This document shows positions 34,701 through 40,916 of a stretch of DNA of 64,000 nt, piece by piece. The first letter of the stretch is position 1. Every line of letters starts with the position of its first letter. The notes under the pieces were generated by a model. The model was not told the DNA's origin. It saw only the letters and a program-made list of their open reading frames with translations, and did no database searches. The DNA lies in the NCBI GenBank assembly GCA_964633715.1, contig CAZWHQ010000023.1, positions 1 to 64,000 on the forward strand, given 5' to 3'. The position numbers were made by a program, and so were the translations under genes. The stretch is from JAUWVG01 sp964633715. GTDB taxonomy: Bacteria; Acidobacteriota; Aminicenantia; Aminicenantales; Aminicenantaceae.

Positions 34701-35257
34701 AACTGACATTGAGGTATCTCTTCACATCGGAAGAGTACAATGAATACGCTAATACGGACTATAATGATGTTTTGGGAATCTTTATTGATGGAGTCAATGA
34801 AGCGAAACTTCCAGACGGTATAACCCTAGTTTCAGTCAACAGTGTCAATGGAGGAAATCCGCTTGGTACTAATGCAGTAAATCCCCAGTGGTTTATTAAC
34901 AATGATCCAAGCGATGGTACACCACAAATAAATATCGAGGGAGATGGGCTCACATTCATCTTTGAAGTGAAATATAGTTACGTCGATATTGGCTTATCCG
35001 ATCCTGTTCCTCACCATATCAAGCTGGCTATTGCAGATGTGGATGACGCCGTCTATGATACATGGGTGTTTGTAGAAGGCAGTTTCGTTCCAGCTACTGA
35101 GAGTCCAACAACTTCACAATCAATCATGCAGGGGGAAAAGACTGGAATCTTTCTTGAGACAGACAACCATATTGAAAAAGAAAGATTAATGTTTGCAGAA
35201 ATTCCTGATAAGATTGTTAATATAATTAAGCTCACAGAAAGTCGTAAACAGAAGTAA
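28766..35257 (+). CDS. Giant secreted multidomain protein with BNR-like repeats, NPNIA arrays and choice-of-anchor-L-like domain
   Basis: A 2163-residue exported protein. After a signal peptide (to about residue 22) comes a sialidase-like propeller of about 550 residues with Asp-box motifs such as SFDGGQSW and SEDSGQSW. Two NPNIA pentapeptide arrays follow (728-802 and 881-905) flanking a beta-rich domain. Then two putative-Ig (He_PIG-like) domains with LPPGL motifs, a cadherin-plus-Ig module present twice in tandem (period 208 residues), a carboxypeptidase-regulatory-like domain (SISGTVYY), two Fn3-like domains, and a C-terminal domain (about 1862-2115) resembling choice-of-anchor L (FTSEEYNEYANTDYNDVLGIFIDG). 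A GGAGAAGGGG lies before the ATG. The likely role is adhesion or surface matrix; no catalytic site is evident. The short charged tail contains no obvious sorting signal. Confidence 0.9.
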   Translation: MSKKTLGVIILVVFSFIAMAQVPAEIQKKKDKDEKANIIAGRNVNMVAGQELFTGDPYLQRQNEPSLAVSTRNPMHLLAGANDYRTVDFPETEGELPGKQNEAIAAGDAWLGVFKSFDGGQSWISTMLPGYPQDVSGEEVGFSLKPYQVAADPVVRAGANGLFFYNGIAFQRGEGGLSTVFVARYIDNNNKEGGDTIEYVDTTMIDLGDGLNFIDKPWIAVDVPRTDDLVTLPNGQEVSRFNVYIVYSVFTGDKSEIRYSKSEDSGQSWSDPEPLAEAEGQGYFNIAKKKEEGVFQGATLAFSPKDGRVYVAWRKFDTDSKKSEGAIYFTRTDKKGKKFEKIEEVEKKIEPFDQGSSTATFRTNSYPTMAVDEDGTVYLAWAEREKGKNGQAQIVITSSKDGKKWEKPKEVEKNKDSGHQFMPSLTYAGGKLMLAWYDQREDISGRFTEYIDDISGQTRHTIDVRAAYAKPEKKPDFEDSIQVSRYLFVYDESSDTYFQAQFNPPNYPLFKGGMWPFHGDYLDIAPSPMFIQDESGDWHFNTEETDTSVFHVAWTDNRDVSPPADGVWINYSPPGAGCFGNASPGMRNQNIYTSRISYGIEVGSPGNAKPMQIDRAFVINVKNTTEETKNFRLFVADQTQASFLEHNDLFELDVTIAPFSSISRPVFVNPTVGQDSIRIDIFEIDVPGGSEIPGGLSSFVILNQDNTNPDLEDPDVGPGGVGNKEIHNPNIANPNIANWTVLNPNIANPNIANPNIANPNIANPNIANPNIANPNIANPNIANPNIANPNIANPNIANPNIANASLDGSQITDVEWTVTNEGNTTSSYTFKSFANQAPPEGLFLQLLIYKVHYTPGTDFFATDSCALKKVPHHELLANITNPNIANPNIANPNIANPNIANPNIANASFSVAPGEEVIVNLRLIDPPDASGMASISARTMAVENFVDSLGGGVTSHSANSGDEIPPAAASKLIIGTSSLPPGVVGELYPDPNPPEYAVLKAFGGTGTLNWSVIGSLPPGLSLINSDWDGDGIIDGVITGTPADTSLGLTYPFTVQVTDSDTPQQSDTQLFSITVSAPSAPLSITSASPLPSAFEGQLYGTLLEASGGSWPYTWSLAAGALPPGLRIDGEWLTGTAGAEGEYHFDLRVTDDSGTSVTKAFMLEILPPGAQNQEPGFIENDPQFVTMDEDGSPTAFSLTLNAGDGDGDPISWSISTPASNGTASVSGIGPSKAISYTPNPNWNGSDSFGVGISDGKGGTDNLTVNVTVNPRNDPPNNTALPSILGTPSVGQTLTANIGTWDDSTDQIPGAITHTYQWERADDASGTNLTTITGATASAYVLTAADINKFLRVQVTGTDNGEGLPATQSLQVATAYVQVVNQAPMFTESDPQPVTMDEDSSPTDFSLTLNATDGENDPITWSISTPASNGTASVSGIGPSKAISYTPNPNWNGSDSFGVGISDGNGGTDNLTVNVTIQPRNDPPNNTVPPSIVGTPIVGQTLTANPGTWDDSTDLTPGTVAPTYQWQRADDAGGSGLTDISGATASTYVLTAADLNKFVRVQVTGTDNGEGQPPAQSTVAVSTYVLVTIPTYSISGTVYYSTGGLSGVTVKLINGAEDPGTGIPLDTDTTDGSGAYSFTSVSDGSYWVRIDAPPESLFIDWTASSVTIAGDNVVKDMDLPQKLILSTPTSGSTIHDTTPELTWVSNSEATNYDIQLNETSSWDLIETGDSTTNNYTVVTSLDIGMDYSWQVDAYDAVGHHVGTSESAFTFDIDYPLWMTLLTPPSGSTVNTLNPTLTWDEIPQATYTVYVYSGETMVETQANILTTSYTVVTPLVGGQSYSWEVDAHLGSQHVGTTETPFTFTTAISADGIQTTDLTVLTPGDLVSELLGTPTNFSVSNILYTGSATAAGEFSGGTGIVGFESGIILSSGRIDSIPGPNSSDSTGTGFGLAGDSELDSLVSPLLTEDAAILEFDFTPNVDGELTLRYLFTSEEYNEYANTDYNDVLGIFIDGVNEAKLPDGITLVSVNSVNGGNPLGTNAVNPQWFINNDPSDGTPQINIEGDGLTFIFEVKYSYVDIGLSDPVPHHIKLAIADVDDAVYDTWVFVEGSFVPATESPTTSQSIMQGEKTGIFLETDNHIEKERLMFAEIPDKIVNIIKLTESRKQK
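30947..31171 (+). repeat. First NPNIA pentapeptide array (15 units of 15 bp)
   Basis: Fifteen consecutive 15-bp units encode NPNIA fourteen times, with the third unit degenerate (NWTVL). Synonymous positions vary freely between AAT/AAC, CCC/CCT/CCG, ATT/ATC and GCC/GCT/GCG while the peptide is invariant, so selection is acting on the protein. Confidence 0.95.
31406..31480 (+). repeat. Second NPNIA pentapeptide array (5 units of 15 bp)
   Basis: Five exact NPNIA units, preceded by the related NIT and ended by NAS, the same exit as in the first array. It lies 234 bp after the first array, with a beta-rich domain in between. Confidence 0.95.
32393..33150 (+). repeat. Direct repeat of about 134 bp, 624 bp apart, within the giant gene
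   Basis: Bases 32393-32526 recur at 33017-33150 with one mismatch; similarity continues more weakly on both sides, reflecting a 208-residue protein module present twice. The near identity of this core compared with the diverged flanks suggests recent gene conversion. Confidence 0.88.
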
Positions 35258-35297
35258 GACAACAAGAAGAACTGACTAGCTCTAGTTTATAAGATTT

Positions 35298-35325
35298 GAG
35301 GGCTTCCATAAAAAGCCCTTTCTGA
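35298..35325 (+). terminator. Possible terminator after the giant gene
   Basis: AGGGCTT (35299-35305) pairs with AAGCCCT (35313-35319) across a 7-base loop, 41 bp after the stop. Only a short weak T-rich tract follows. Confidence 0.4.
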
Positions 35326-35422
35326 TGCCTCTCTTTTCTCATATTCAAAATTTGATGTCCATATAGTGAAAAAAATAGGTTAGAAGTAAATATTTTTGTG
35401 GGATTGAAGATCGAAATGATAT

Positions 35423-35451
35423 TTGTCTTATCTTCCTTCCTATGATATAAA
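35423..35451 (+). promoter_or_regulatory. Sigma-70-type promoter of the CopD-like gene
   Basis: TTGTCT (35423-35428), 17 bases, TATAAA (35446-35451). The start of transcription near 35458 excludes the upstream in-frame start and supports the ATG at 35480. Confidence 0.5.
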
Positions 35452-35479
35452 AAGCCCAATATTAAGGGAGGTGAAGGAA

Positions 35480-35983
35480 ATGATAGAAGGATTTAATCTC
35501 GTTATTCTGACTCTTATGAACTGGATCCATTTGTTTGCCACTGTGACCTGGTTCGGGGCGATCTCTACGATGTTTTTTATCTTAGTTCCCTCGGCAAGAG
35601 GCGCACTGGAACCTCCGGTGATGGGGAGATTCATGGGTGTTGTCACCAAAAGGATGAAGGTTGTGGTTTATATCAGCGCAGCGTTGTTGATTGTGACGGG
35701 GATCGTACTTCTCATAATGAATCCACCTGAGGCTGGCTACAGTCTCAAGGAACGCTGGGGCATGGTCCTTTTCGTCAAGCACATTCTGGTTGTGGTTATG
35801 CTTTGTATCGGTTTGTATGTAACTGAGGGTATTAATCCGAAGATCGACAAACTTATCGCCGCAGGACCATCTCCGGAATTGGGAAAATTGCAGAAAAAAC
35901 AGTTGGGTCTAGGCGCATTCAACTTTATACTCAGTCTGATTATACTCCTGCTCTCCGGTTATATGTTTTTTCTGCCTAGATAG
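35480..35983 (+). CDS. CopD-like four-helix membrane protein
   Basis: A 167-residue protein with four hydrophobic segments and conserved-looking His/Trp in the first (NWIHLFATVTWFG), plus KHILVVVML in the third, a layout seen in CopD/DUF2269-type membrane proteins that may bind haem or copper. The start is set by an excellent GGGAGGTGAAGG just before ATG 35480 and by the promoter at 35423. Its 3' end overlaps a convergent decayed methyltransferase fragment by 25 bp. Confidence 0.75.
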   Translation: MIEGFNLVILTLMNWIHLFATVTWFGAISTMFFILVPSARGALEPPVMGRFMGVVTKRMKVVVYISAALLIVTGIVLLIMNPPEAGYSLKERWGMVLFVKHILVVVMLCIGLYVTEGINPKIDKLIAAGPSPELGKLQKKQLGLGAFNFILSLIILLLSGYMFFLPR

Positions 35984-36300
35984 TCGTTTATTTTGGGAAA
36001 CAACAGCCCTGTCCGGTTTTTATAGTCTGTGTATTCCTGCTTAAAAGTCTCCAGCATCATCTGTTCCTCGTGGGGGATTCGAACCATATACAAAGGGAGG
36101 CTTGTTATAAGAAAGGAAGGCTCAACAATCCAATTTTGAAGCAATAAGAGCTGGGCTGCCGACCAAGCGAGATGGGCGGTGTACATCGGATAGTGCATTG
36201 AACCGAAGATACCTCTTGTGATGAACTCGGCCCCTGCTTTAAGCTCAAGAATACGCCTTTCCCTCAGTACACAGCAAGTGCAAACAGTTCTCCTGAAAAA
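35959..36300 (-). pseudogene. C-terminal remnant of an isoprenylcysteine methyltransferase-like membrane enzyme
   Basis: The frame encodes LELKAGAEFITRGIFGSMHY continuing into PMYTAHLAW and, 25 residues on, MVRIPHEEQMMLETFKQEY followed by YKNRTGLLFP. This is the conserved C-terminal half of the isoprenylcysteine carboxyl methyltransferase / phospholipid methyltransferase family (RHPMYT, RIxxEE, Y-x-x-Y-x-x-RTxRLxP). No start codon or ribosome-binding site precedes this block: the frame opens only at about 36310 and the sigma factor gene ends at 36340. The N-terminal membrane helices are missing, and His of the usual RHP is seen as MHYP. I read it as a truncated pseudogene; translation from ATG 36198 would give only 79 residues. 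Confidence 0.65.
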
Positions 36301-36339
36301 GAAAATTTATGCCAAAAATGGTTCAGAATGAAGTAAGAT

Positions 36340-37644
36340 CTATACGTAAGACTGAAGAACATGTCCGGATGGGGACATGCGAAGTTTTTTAAGGGCTTTC
36401 ATCTCGATCTGCCGGATTCTTTCTCGTGTTACATTAAACAAACGTCCAATTTCATCGAGGGTGTGCTCTCGTTCACTGTTTAATCCGAATCTCATTCTCA
36501 GGATTTTGTTCTCCCGCTCTGAAAGATCTTCAAGAGCTTTTTCAATGTGCTCTTTGAGGTTGATGTACATGACAGCATCAGGAGGTGAAACGAGATCCTT
36601 CTCTTCGATAAAATCTCCGAGTTCGGCTTCGCCGGCTGTGCCCACAGGGGTTTGTATCGAAACCGGTTCCTGGGTAAGCTTAAGTGTATCTCGAATTTTA
36701 TTTAGAGGTAAGTTCGTCCGTTTGGCGAGTTCCTCATAGGTCGGTTCTCTCCCTTCCTGCTGAACAAGAGAGAGGGAGACACGTGTGATTTTGGTAAGAG
36801 TTTCATTGAGATGAACAGGAATTCTGATTGTCCTGGACTGGTCGGCTATAGCTCTTGTTATGGCCTGCTTGATCCACCAGTAGGCGTATGTTGAAAACTT
36901 GTATCCTCTTCTGTATTCAAATTTTTCGACGGCTCTCATCAATCCAATGTTCCCTTCCTGAATAAGGTCGAGGAGATGAAGACCTTGGGAGTGGAATTTT
37001 TTTGCGATAGAAAATACGAGTCTCAGATTGGCTGAAACCATTTGTTTCTTGGCTAAATCCCTCATTGTTTGACCTTTGTGGATAGAAGCGAGGATGTTTT
37101 CGGCCATTTTTTTTTGCTGCAGTGATTTTGTCTTCTGACTAAACGAAACAAGTTTGTCTTGAATATTTGAGTTAATTCTCTCCATTTCTTTATCATGGAT
37201 ATTTAGATCTTGGAGAAGCTTTCTCAACTGAATAAATTTTCGACATCGTGGCAGGACATTCTTTTTTGTAAGGGATGTGCTTTTTAGGGAGGAATAAATC
37301 TTTTCAATTTTTTCAATTTTTTTGAGTAGGAGCAAACTTTGTCCTTGTGGGCTGGATTCTTCTCCATTGAGTTCAATTGTATCGAATAGTCTGTGTATTT
37401 GATGGGGATAAACCCTTATCGTTTCTTTCAGTTTTTGGAGTTCCTCCAACATGAATGGTGTTTGGATAAGAGAATTTCTAATGATCTTATTGCCTCTTTC
37501 TATCTTTTTCGAAAGAGAGATTTCTTCTTCCCTTGAGAGGAGGAGAATATTGCCCATGTCTTTCATGTAGGATTGGACTGGAGATATGAGGATTTTATCT
37601 TTAGCACCAGAGGGGGGATGTAAAACGTCGTTCTTTTCGGACAT
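36340..37644 (-). CDS. rpoD: RNA polymerase sigma-70 factor, RpoD/SigA type
   Basis: Regions are clear: 1.2 (SPVQSYMKDMGNILLLSREEE), a non-conserved spacer of about 120 residues, 2.1-2.4 with DLIQEGNIGLMRAVEKFEY and YKFSTYAYWWIKQAI, region 3, and 4.2 with the helix-turn-helix TLDEIGRLFNVTRERIRQIE. Region 1.1 is absent, as in many short primary factors. The features are those of a principal or group 2 factor; only the rest of the genome could tell which. The frame can begin at TTG 37665 or TTG 37659; ATG 37644 is the conservative choice, though GGGAG is best spaced for TTG 37659. A 14-base perfect palindrome (37692-37705) lies just upstream. Confidence 0.9.
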   Translation of the reverse strand: MSEKNDVLHPPSGAKDKILISPVQSYMKDMGNILLLSREEEISLSKKIERGNKIIRNSLIQTPFMLEELQKLKETIRVYPHQIHRLFDTIELNGEESSPQGQSLLLLKKIEKIEKIYSSLKSTSLTKKNVLPRCRKFIQLRKLLQDLNIHDKEMERINSNIQDKLVSFSQKTKSLQQKKMAENILASIHKGQTMRDLAKKQMVSANLRLVFSIAKKFHSQGLHLLDLIQEGNIGLMRAVEKFEYRRGYKFSTYAYWWIKQAITRAIADQSRTIRIPVHLNETLTKITRVSLSLVQQEGREPTYEELAKRTNLPLNKIRDTLKLTQEPVSIQTPVGTAGEAELGDFIEEKDLVSPPDAVMYINLKEHIEKALEDLSERENKILRMRFGLNSEREHTLDEIGRLFNVTRERIRQIEMKALKKLRMSPSGHVLQSYV

Positions 37645-37691
37645 ACTTGTTTTTGCCAATGTCAACTCCCAAAAAAAGCCTTTACACTACT

Positions 37692-37705
37692 ATAACTATA
37701 GTTAT
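37692..37705. promoter_or_regulatory. Perfect palindrome upstream of the sigma factor gene
   Basis: ATAACTATAGTTAT is self-complementary and lies about 50 bases before the sigma factor start, inside an AT-rich stretch that would hold its promoter. It could be an operator or simply part of the promoter. Confidence 0.3.
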
Positions 37706-37762
37706 TATACAATCGTTTCAAAAAGATTTAAATAATTATTATTTTTTTTTAAGTCTTTCCTT

Positions 37763-40120
37763 TTATTCATACCTCAAGGAATCTGCTGGATTGGCCAAGG
37801 CGGCTCGAATAGCCTGGAAACTGACTGTGATCAATGCGATGGTTAAGGCAACAGCCATGGCTGCCAAAAAGACAATTCCATTGAGAGTTGTTCTGTAGGC
37901 ATATCCCCGGAGCCAGTTTTGCATAAGAAAATAAGCCGCGGGGATGGCCACGACATTCGATAAAAAGACAAGAATAAAAAATTCTTTGCAGAGCATCAAA
38001 GTGATATTTGGTGCGCTGGCTCCCAAGATTTTACGGATGCCAATTTCTTTCGTGCGCTGTTCGGCCGTAAAAGAGGCCAGTCCGAAAAGACCAAGACAGG
38101 CAATGAGGACAGCGAGGATAGCAAAATACTTGAGGAGAGCCCCGATTCTTTCTTCGGTTCTGTACATCTGGTCTACACGTTCATCCAGGAATGTGAATTC
38201 AAGAGGATAATTTGGGACGATCCGTTTCCAAGTGTCCTCGAGATACTTTGTAGAAGCGGCTAAATTTCCAGGGGCAAACCGGATGAGCAAAACTTGAAAG
38301 TTTTCTGGGGAAATAGCGATGGCCAACGGCTCGATTGTGCTGCGGACAGATTGAAAGTGGAAATTCTTCATGACACCGACAATCGTGCCGTCTCTTCCTT
38401 GAAAGCTGAATCGTTCCCCCACGACGGATTCTTTGTCCATTATTTTTGCCACTTCCTCATTGACAATAAAGGATGTGGTCAAATCAGCGGGGAATTCCTT
38501 GGAAAAACTCCGTCCTTCTGCCATCTCGATCTTGAGCGTTTCGATATAGTCAAAGTCGACGGAGCTGGTGCTGATGAGTACATTGAGTTCTGGATCTCTT
38601 CCATCCCAATCAGCTCCGCCCGAGTTGCTGCCAATATTGGTGGGAATATGGCTGGATGCAGAAACACCCAGGATCCGGGAGTCTTTGGTCAACTCTGTCT
38701 TTAAAGCTTCATAGGACTCCCCTATGTTTCCTCTGAGGATCACATAGAGAAGCTGTTCTTTGTCCCATCCTAAGCTTTTCTGTTTCATATAGCTGAGTTG
38801 TTTATACACGATTGTTGTCCCTATAATGAGAAGGATAGAGAGTGAAAATTGAACAACAACCAGTATTCTTCGAAAAGTGGAACTGGCAGCGCCGGATTTT
38901 AGACCGCCCCTGAGGACTTTCACTGGCTGAAATGTGGATAGAAATAGAGCAGGATAACTTCCTGCTAAAACTCCGCTCAAAATCGTTAAAACAATCAATC
39001 CTAGCAGCATTGGTCCAATTCCCGCCACACTCCAGGTCAATTCCTTGCCTGCAAGTCTGCTGAAAACAGGTAGCAGGATTGATACAAGAATTATGGCGAA
39101 GACTAAAGCGATAAAGGCATATACGACCGATTCTCCGTAGAACTGTCGGATGAGGTGGTGTTTTTGTGCGCCCACCACTTTGCGCAGGCCCACTTCTTTG
39201 GCACGGTTGGCTGAGCGGGCCGTAGAGAGATTCATAAAATTGATGCAGGCAATGAGGAGTACAAACATCGCAATAATAGAAAAAATATAGACGTATTGGA
39301 TGGCTCCGGGATCCCTGTCCCAGCCAAAATAGGCGTGCAGGTGTATCCTTGTAAAAGGCATCAATAAAAGAGTTGTGCTGCTCTGGGGATTCCGCGCTTT
39401 AATGAATTCTCTGATTTTATCGTTAACCTGAAATTCCGTGGCGTTGTCCTGGATGCGAACAAAAGTCAGGATAGAATTGGCTCCAAAACTTGGATTGGTG
39501 GCTTTGGTTACGGTGAGAAATTCATAAGGGATTAAAAAATCGAACTGAAGTATAGAATTATGAGGGAGCGTTTCCAGTACACCTGTTACCGTAAACTCAT
39601 ATTGATTATTGACCGTGATCGTCTGACCGAGGGGATCATCGGCTCCAAAATATTTCTTTTTCATCTCTTGGGAAATCACTAGGGAATAGGGGGAGTCCAG
39701 AGCTGTCTCCATTGTTCCGTGTGATAAAGGGAAGGCAAACATTTTGAGAAAAGAGGGATCGACCGACCTGATATTATTCTCAAAAAAGGCCATATCCTTA
39801 TATCTCAGGAGTTTCCCGCCGGCCCATACGTAACGTGTGGCCTCCTCGATCTCGGGGATTTCGTCTTTGAGTGCTGGGGCCAAGGGATAGGGAGTTACAT
39901 TCACATGATACTCACGGCCGGAGTAATCCTGGTTTTCTTCCACTCTATAAAGATTCTCTGCGTTTTGATGAAACCGGTCATAACTCAACTCATCGAGAAC
40001 CCAGATTGTGATCAAAAGGCAGCAGGCCATCCCAATGGCGAGTCCGGTGATATTGATAAATGAATAACCTTTATGTTTTTTGATATTCCTCAGTGCGATT
40101 TTAATGAAATTCTTGATCAT
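37763..40120 (-). CDS. FtsX/MacB-type ABC permease without adjacent ATPase
   Basis: A 785-residue permease with the N-terminal IALRNIKKHKGYSFIN block and first helix, a large periplasmic MacB-like domain, three helices (about 285-420) with RSANRAKEVGLRKVVGA, a second periplasmic domain and a final set of helices with EQRTKEIGIRKILGAS. It ends with the usual RAALANPADSLRYE. The double MacB_PCD/FtsX layout is typical of Acidobacteriota and Bacteroidota macrolide-type exporters. AGGAGG precedes the ATG. No ATPase gene is nearby; a paralogue lies at 53679. Confidence 0.92.
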   Translation of the reverse strand: MIKNFIKIALRNIKKHKGYSFINITGLAIGMACCLLITIWVLDELSYDRFHQNAENLYRVEENQDYSGREYHVNVTPYPLAPALKDEIPEIEEATRYVWAGGKLLRYKDMAFFENNIRSVDPSFLKMFAFPLSHGTMETALDSPYSLVISQEMKKKYFGADDPLGQTITVNNQYEFTVTGVLETLPHNSILQFDFLIPYEFLTVTKATNPSFGANSILTFVRIQDNATEFQVNDKIREFIKARNPQSSTTLLLMPFTRIHLHAYFGWDRDPGAIQYVYIFSIIAMFVLLIACINFMNLSTARSANRAKEVGLRKVVGAQKHHLIRQFYGESVVYAFIALVFAIILVSILLPVFSRLAGKELTWSVAGIGPMLLGLIVLTILSGVLAGSYPALFLSTFQPVKVLRGGLKSGAASSTFRRILVVVQFSLSILLIIGTTIVYKQLSYMKQKSLGWDKEQLLYVILRGNIGESYEALKTELTKDSRILGVSASSHIPTNIGSNSGGADWDGRDPELNVLISTSSVDFDYIETLKIEMAEGRSFSKEFPADLTTSFIVNEEVAKIMDKESVVGERFSFQGRDGTIVGVMKNFHFQSVRSTIEPLAIAISPENFQVLLIRFAPGNLAASTKYLEDTWKRIVPNYPLEFTFLDERVDQMYRTEERIGALLKYFAILAVLIACLGLFGLASFTAEQRTKEIGIRKILGASAPNITLMLCKEFFILVFLSNVVAIPAAYFLMQNWLRGYAYRTTLNGIVFLAAMAVALTIALITVSFQAIRAALANPADSLRYE

Positions 40121-40393
40121 GGCTCCTCCTTATAACAGACAGTTGTAAACTCTCGATCGATCATTTTTGTCTGACTATAAGACACGGAATTGAGGCAAAG
40201 GGTTGACGAGAAATAAAAAGTTTTACGCACCATTCTTTTGGGAAGTGGCTGTCCTACATAGGGTTATACGTAATTCATCACTTAAGTGTTTCGGAGTGTT
40301 TAAAATAGAAAAAAAGATAATCCAGGACACACAAATCCACGTCCATAAAAAAGGATGTCTTGGAACAGAAATAAATTAGGTGAATGGAATGAA

Positions 40394-40618
40394 TTATGCG
40401 TCGACTTTTTGTTTGACTTTATAGAGCACGGTTCCGAGATAACCACCTTCGTTGATTTCAGCGATATACATGCCTGGCTGAAAATACGCCGTCCTTTTCA
40501 ACATCGGTTCTGACAATGTCTCTAAAAGCGCTTCAGCTTCCCAGTCTTTGTTGCTGTCACTCAAGAGGATAGGTGCATTCCCTTGAACTAGTTTTTCTAA
40601 GATATCTCTTAAACTCAT
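40394..40618 (-). CDS. Small conserved-looking protein of unknown function (74 aa)
   Basis: A short acidic soluble protein with TAGGAG eight bases before the ATG. It has no Cys, no membrane segment and no motif I know; the second half (AYFQPGMYIAEINEGG) looks beta-like. The ribosome-binding site and the isolation of the frame from larger genes suggest it is real. The 298-bp spacer to its right (40619-40916) shows no gene. Confidence 0.6.
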   Translation of the reverse strand: MSLRDILEKLVQGNAPILLSDSNKDWEAEALLETLSEPMLKRTAYFQPGMYIAEINEGGYLGTVLYKVKQKVDA

Positions 40619-40916
40619 ATTGGCTTCTCCTAAGGTGTCACTTAATATATACGCAATTGAACGACTTTTGGTTGCTATTTATTGTAATAATATTTTTTTT
40701 ATTTTGGATTAAATCCATACGAAGATTTAAGAGCAAATATTGTGCCAATAAGAGGAACCAGGGGAAAAGATTGGTTTTTCAACTCGGATATGTCTTGATA
40801 TGTCCGAAGGTGTACATGTTCTGTTCGGATTCGAACATTGGAAACATGGGCGGACAAACCCAATCCTGTCCCCAACCATGCTTCTTTGTCAGCGTCTGGG
40901 CTGTCTTGTTCTTATA

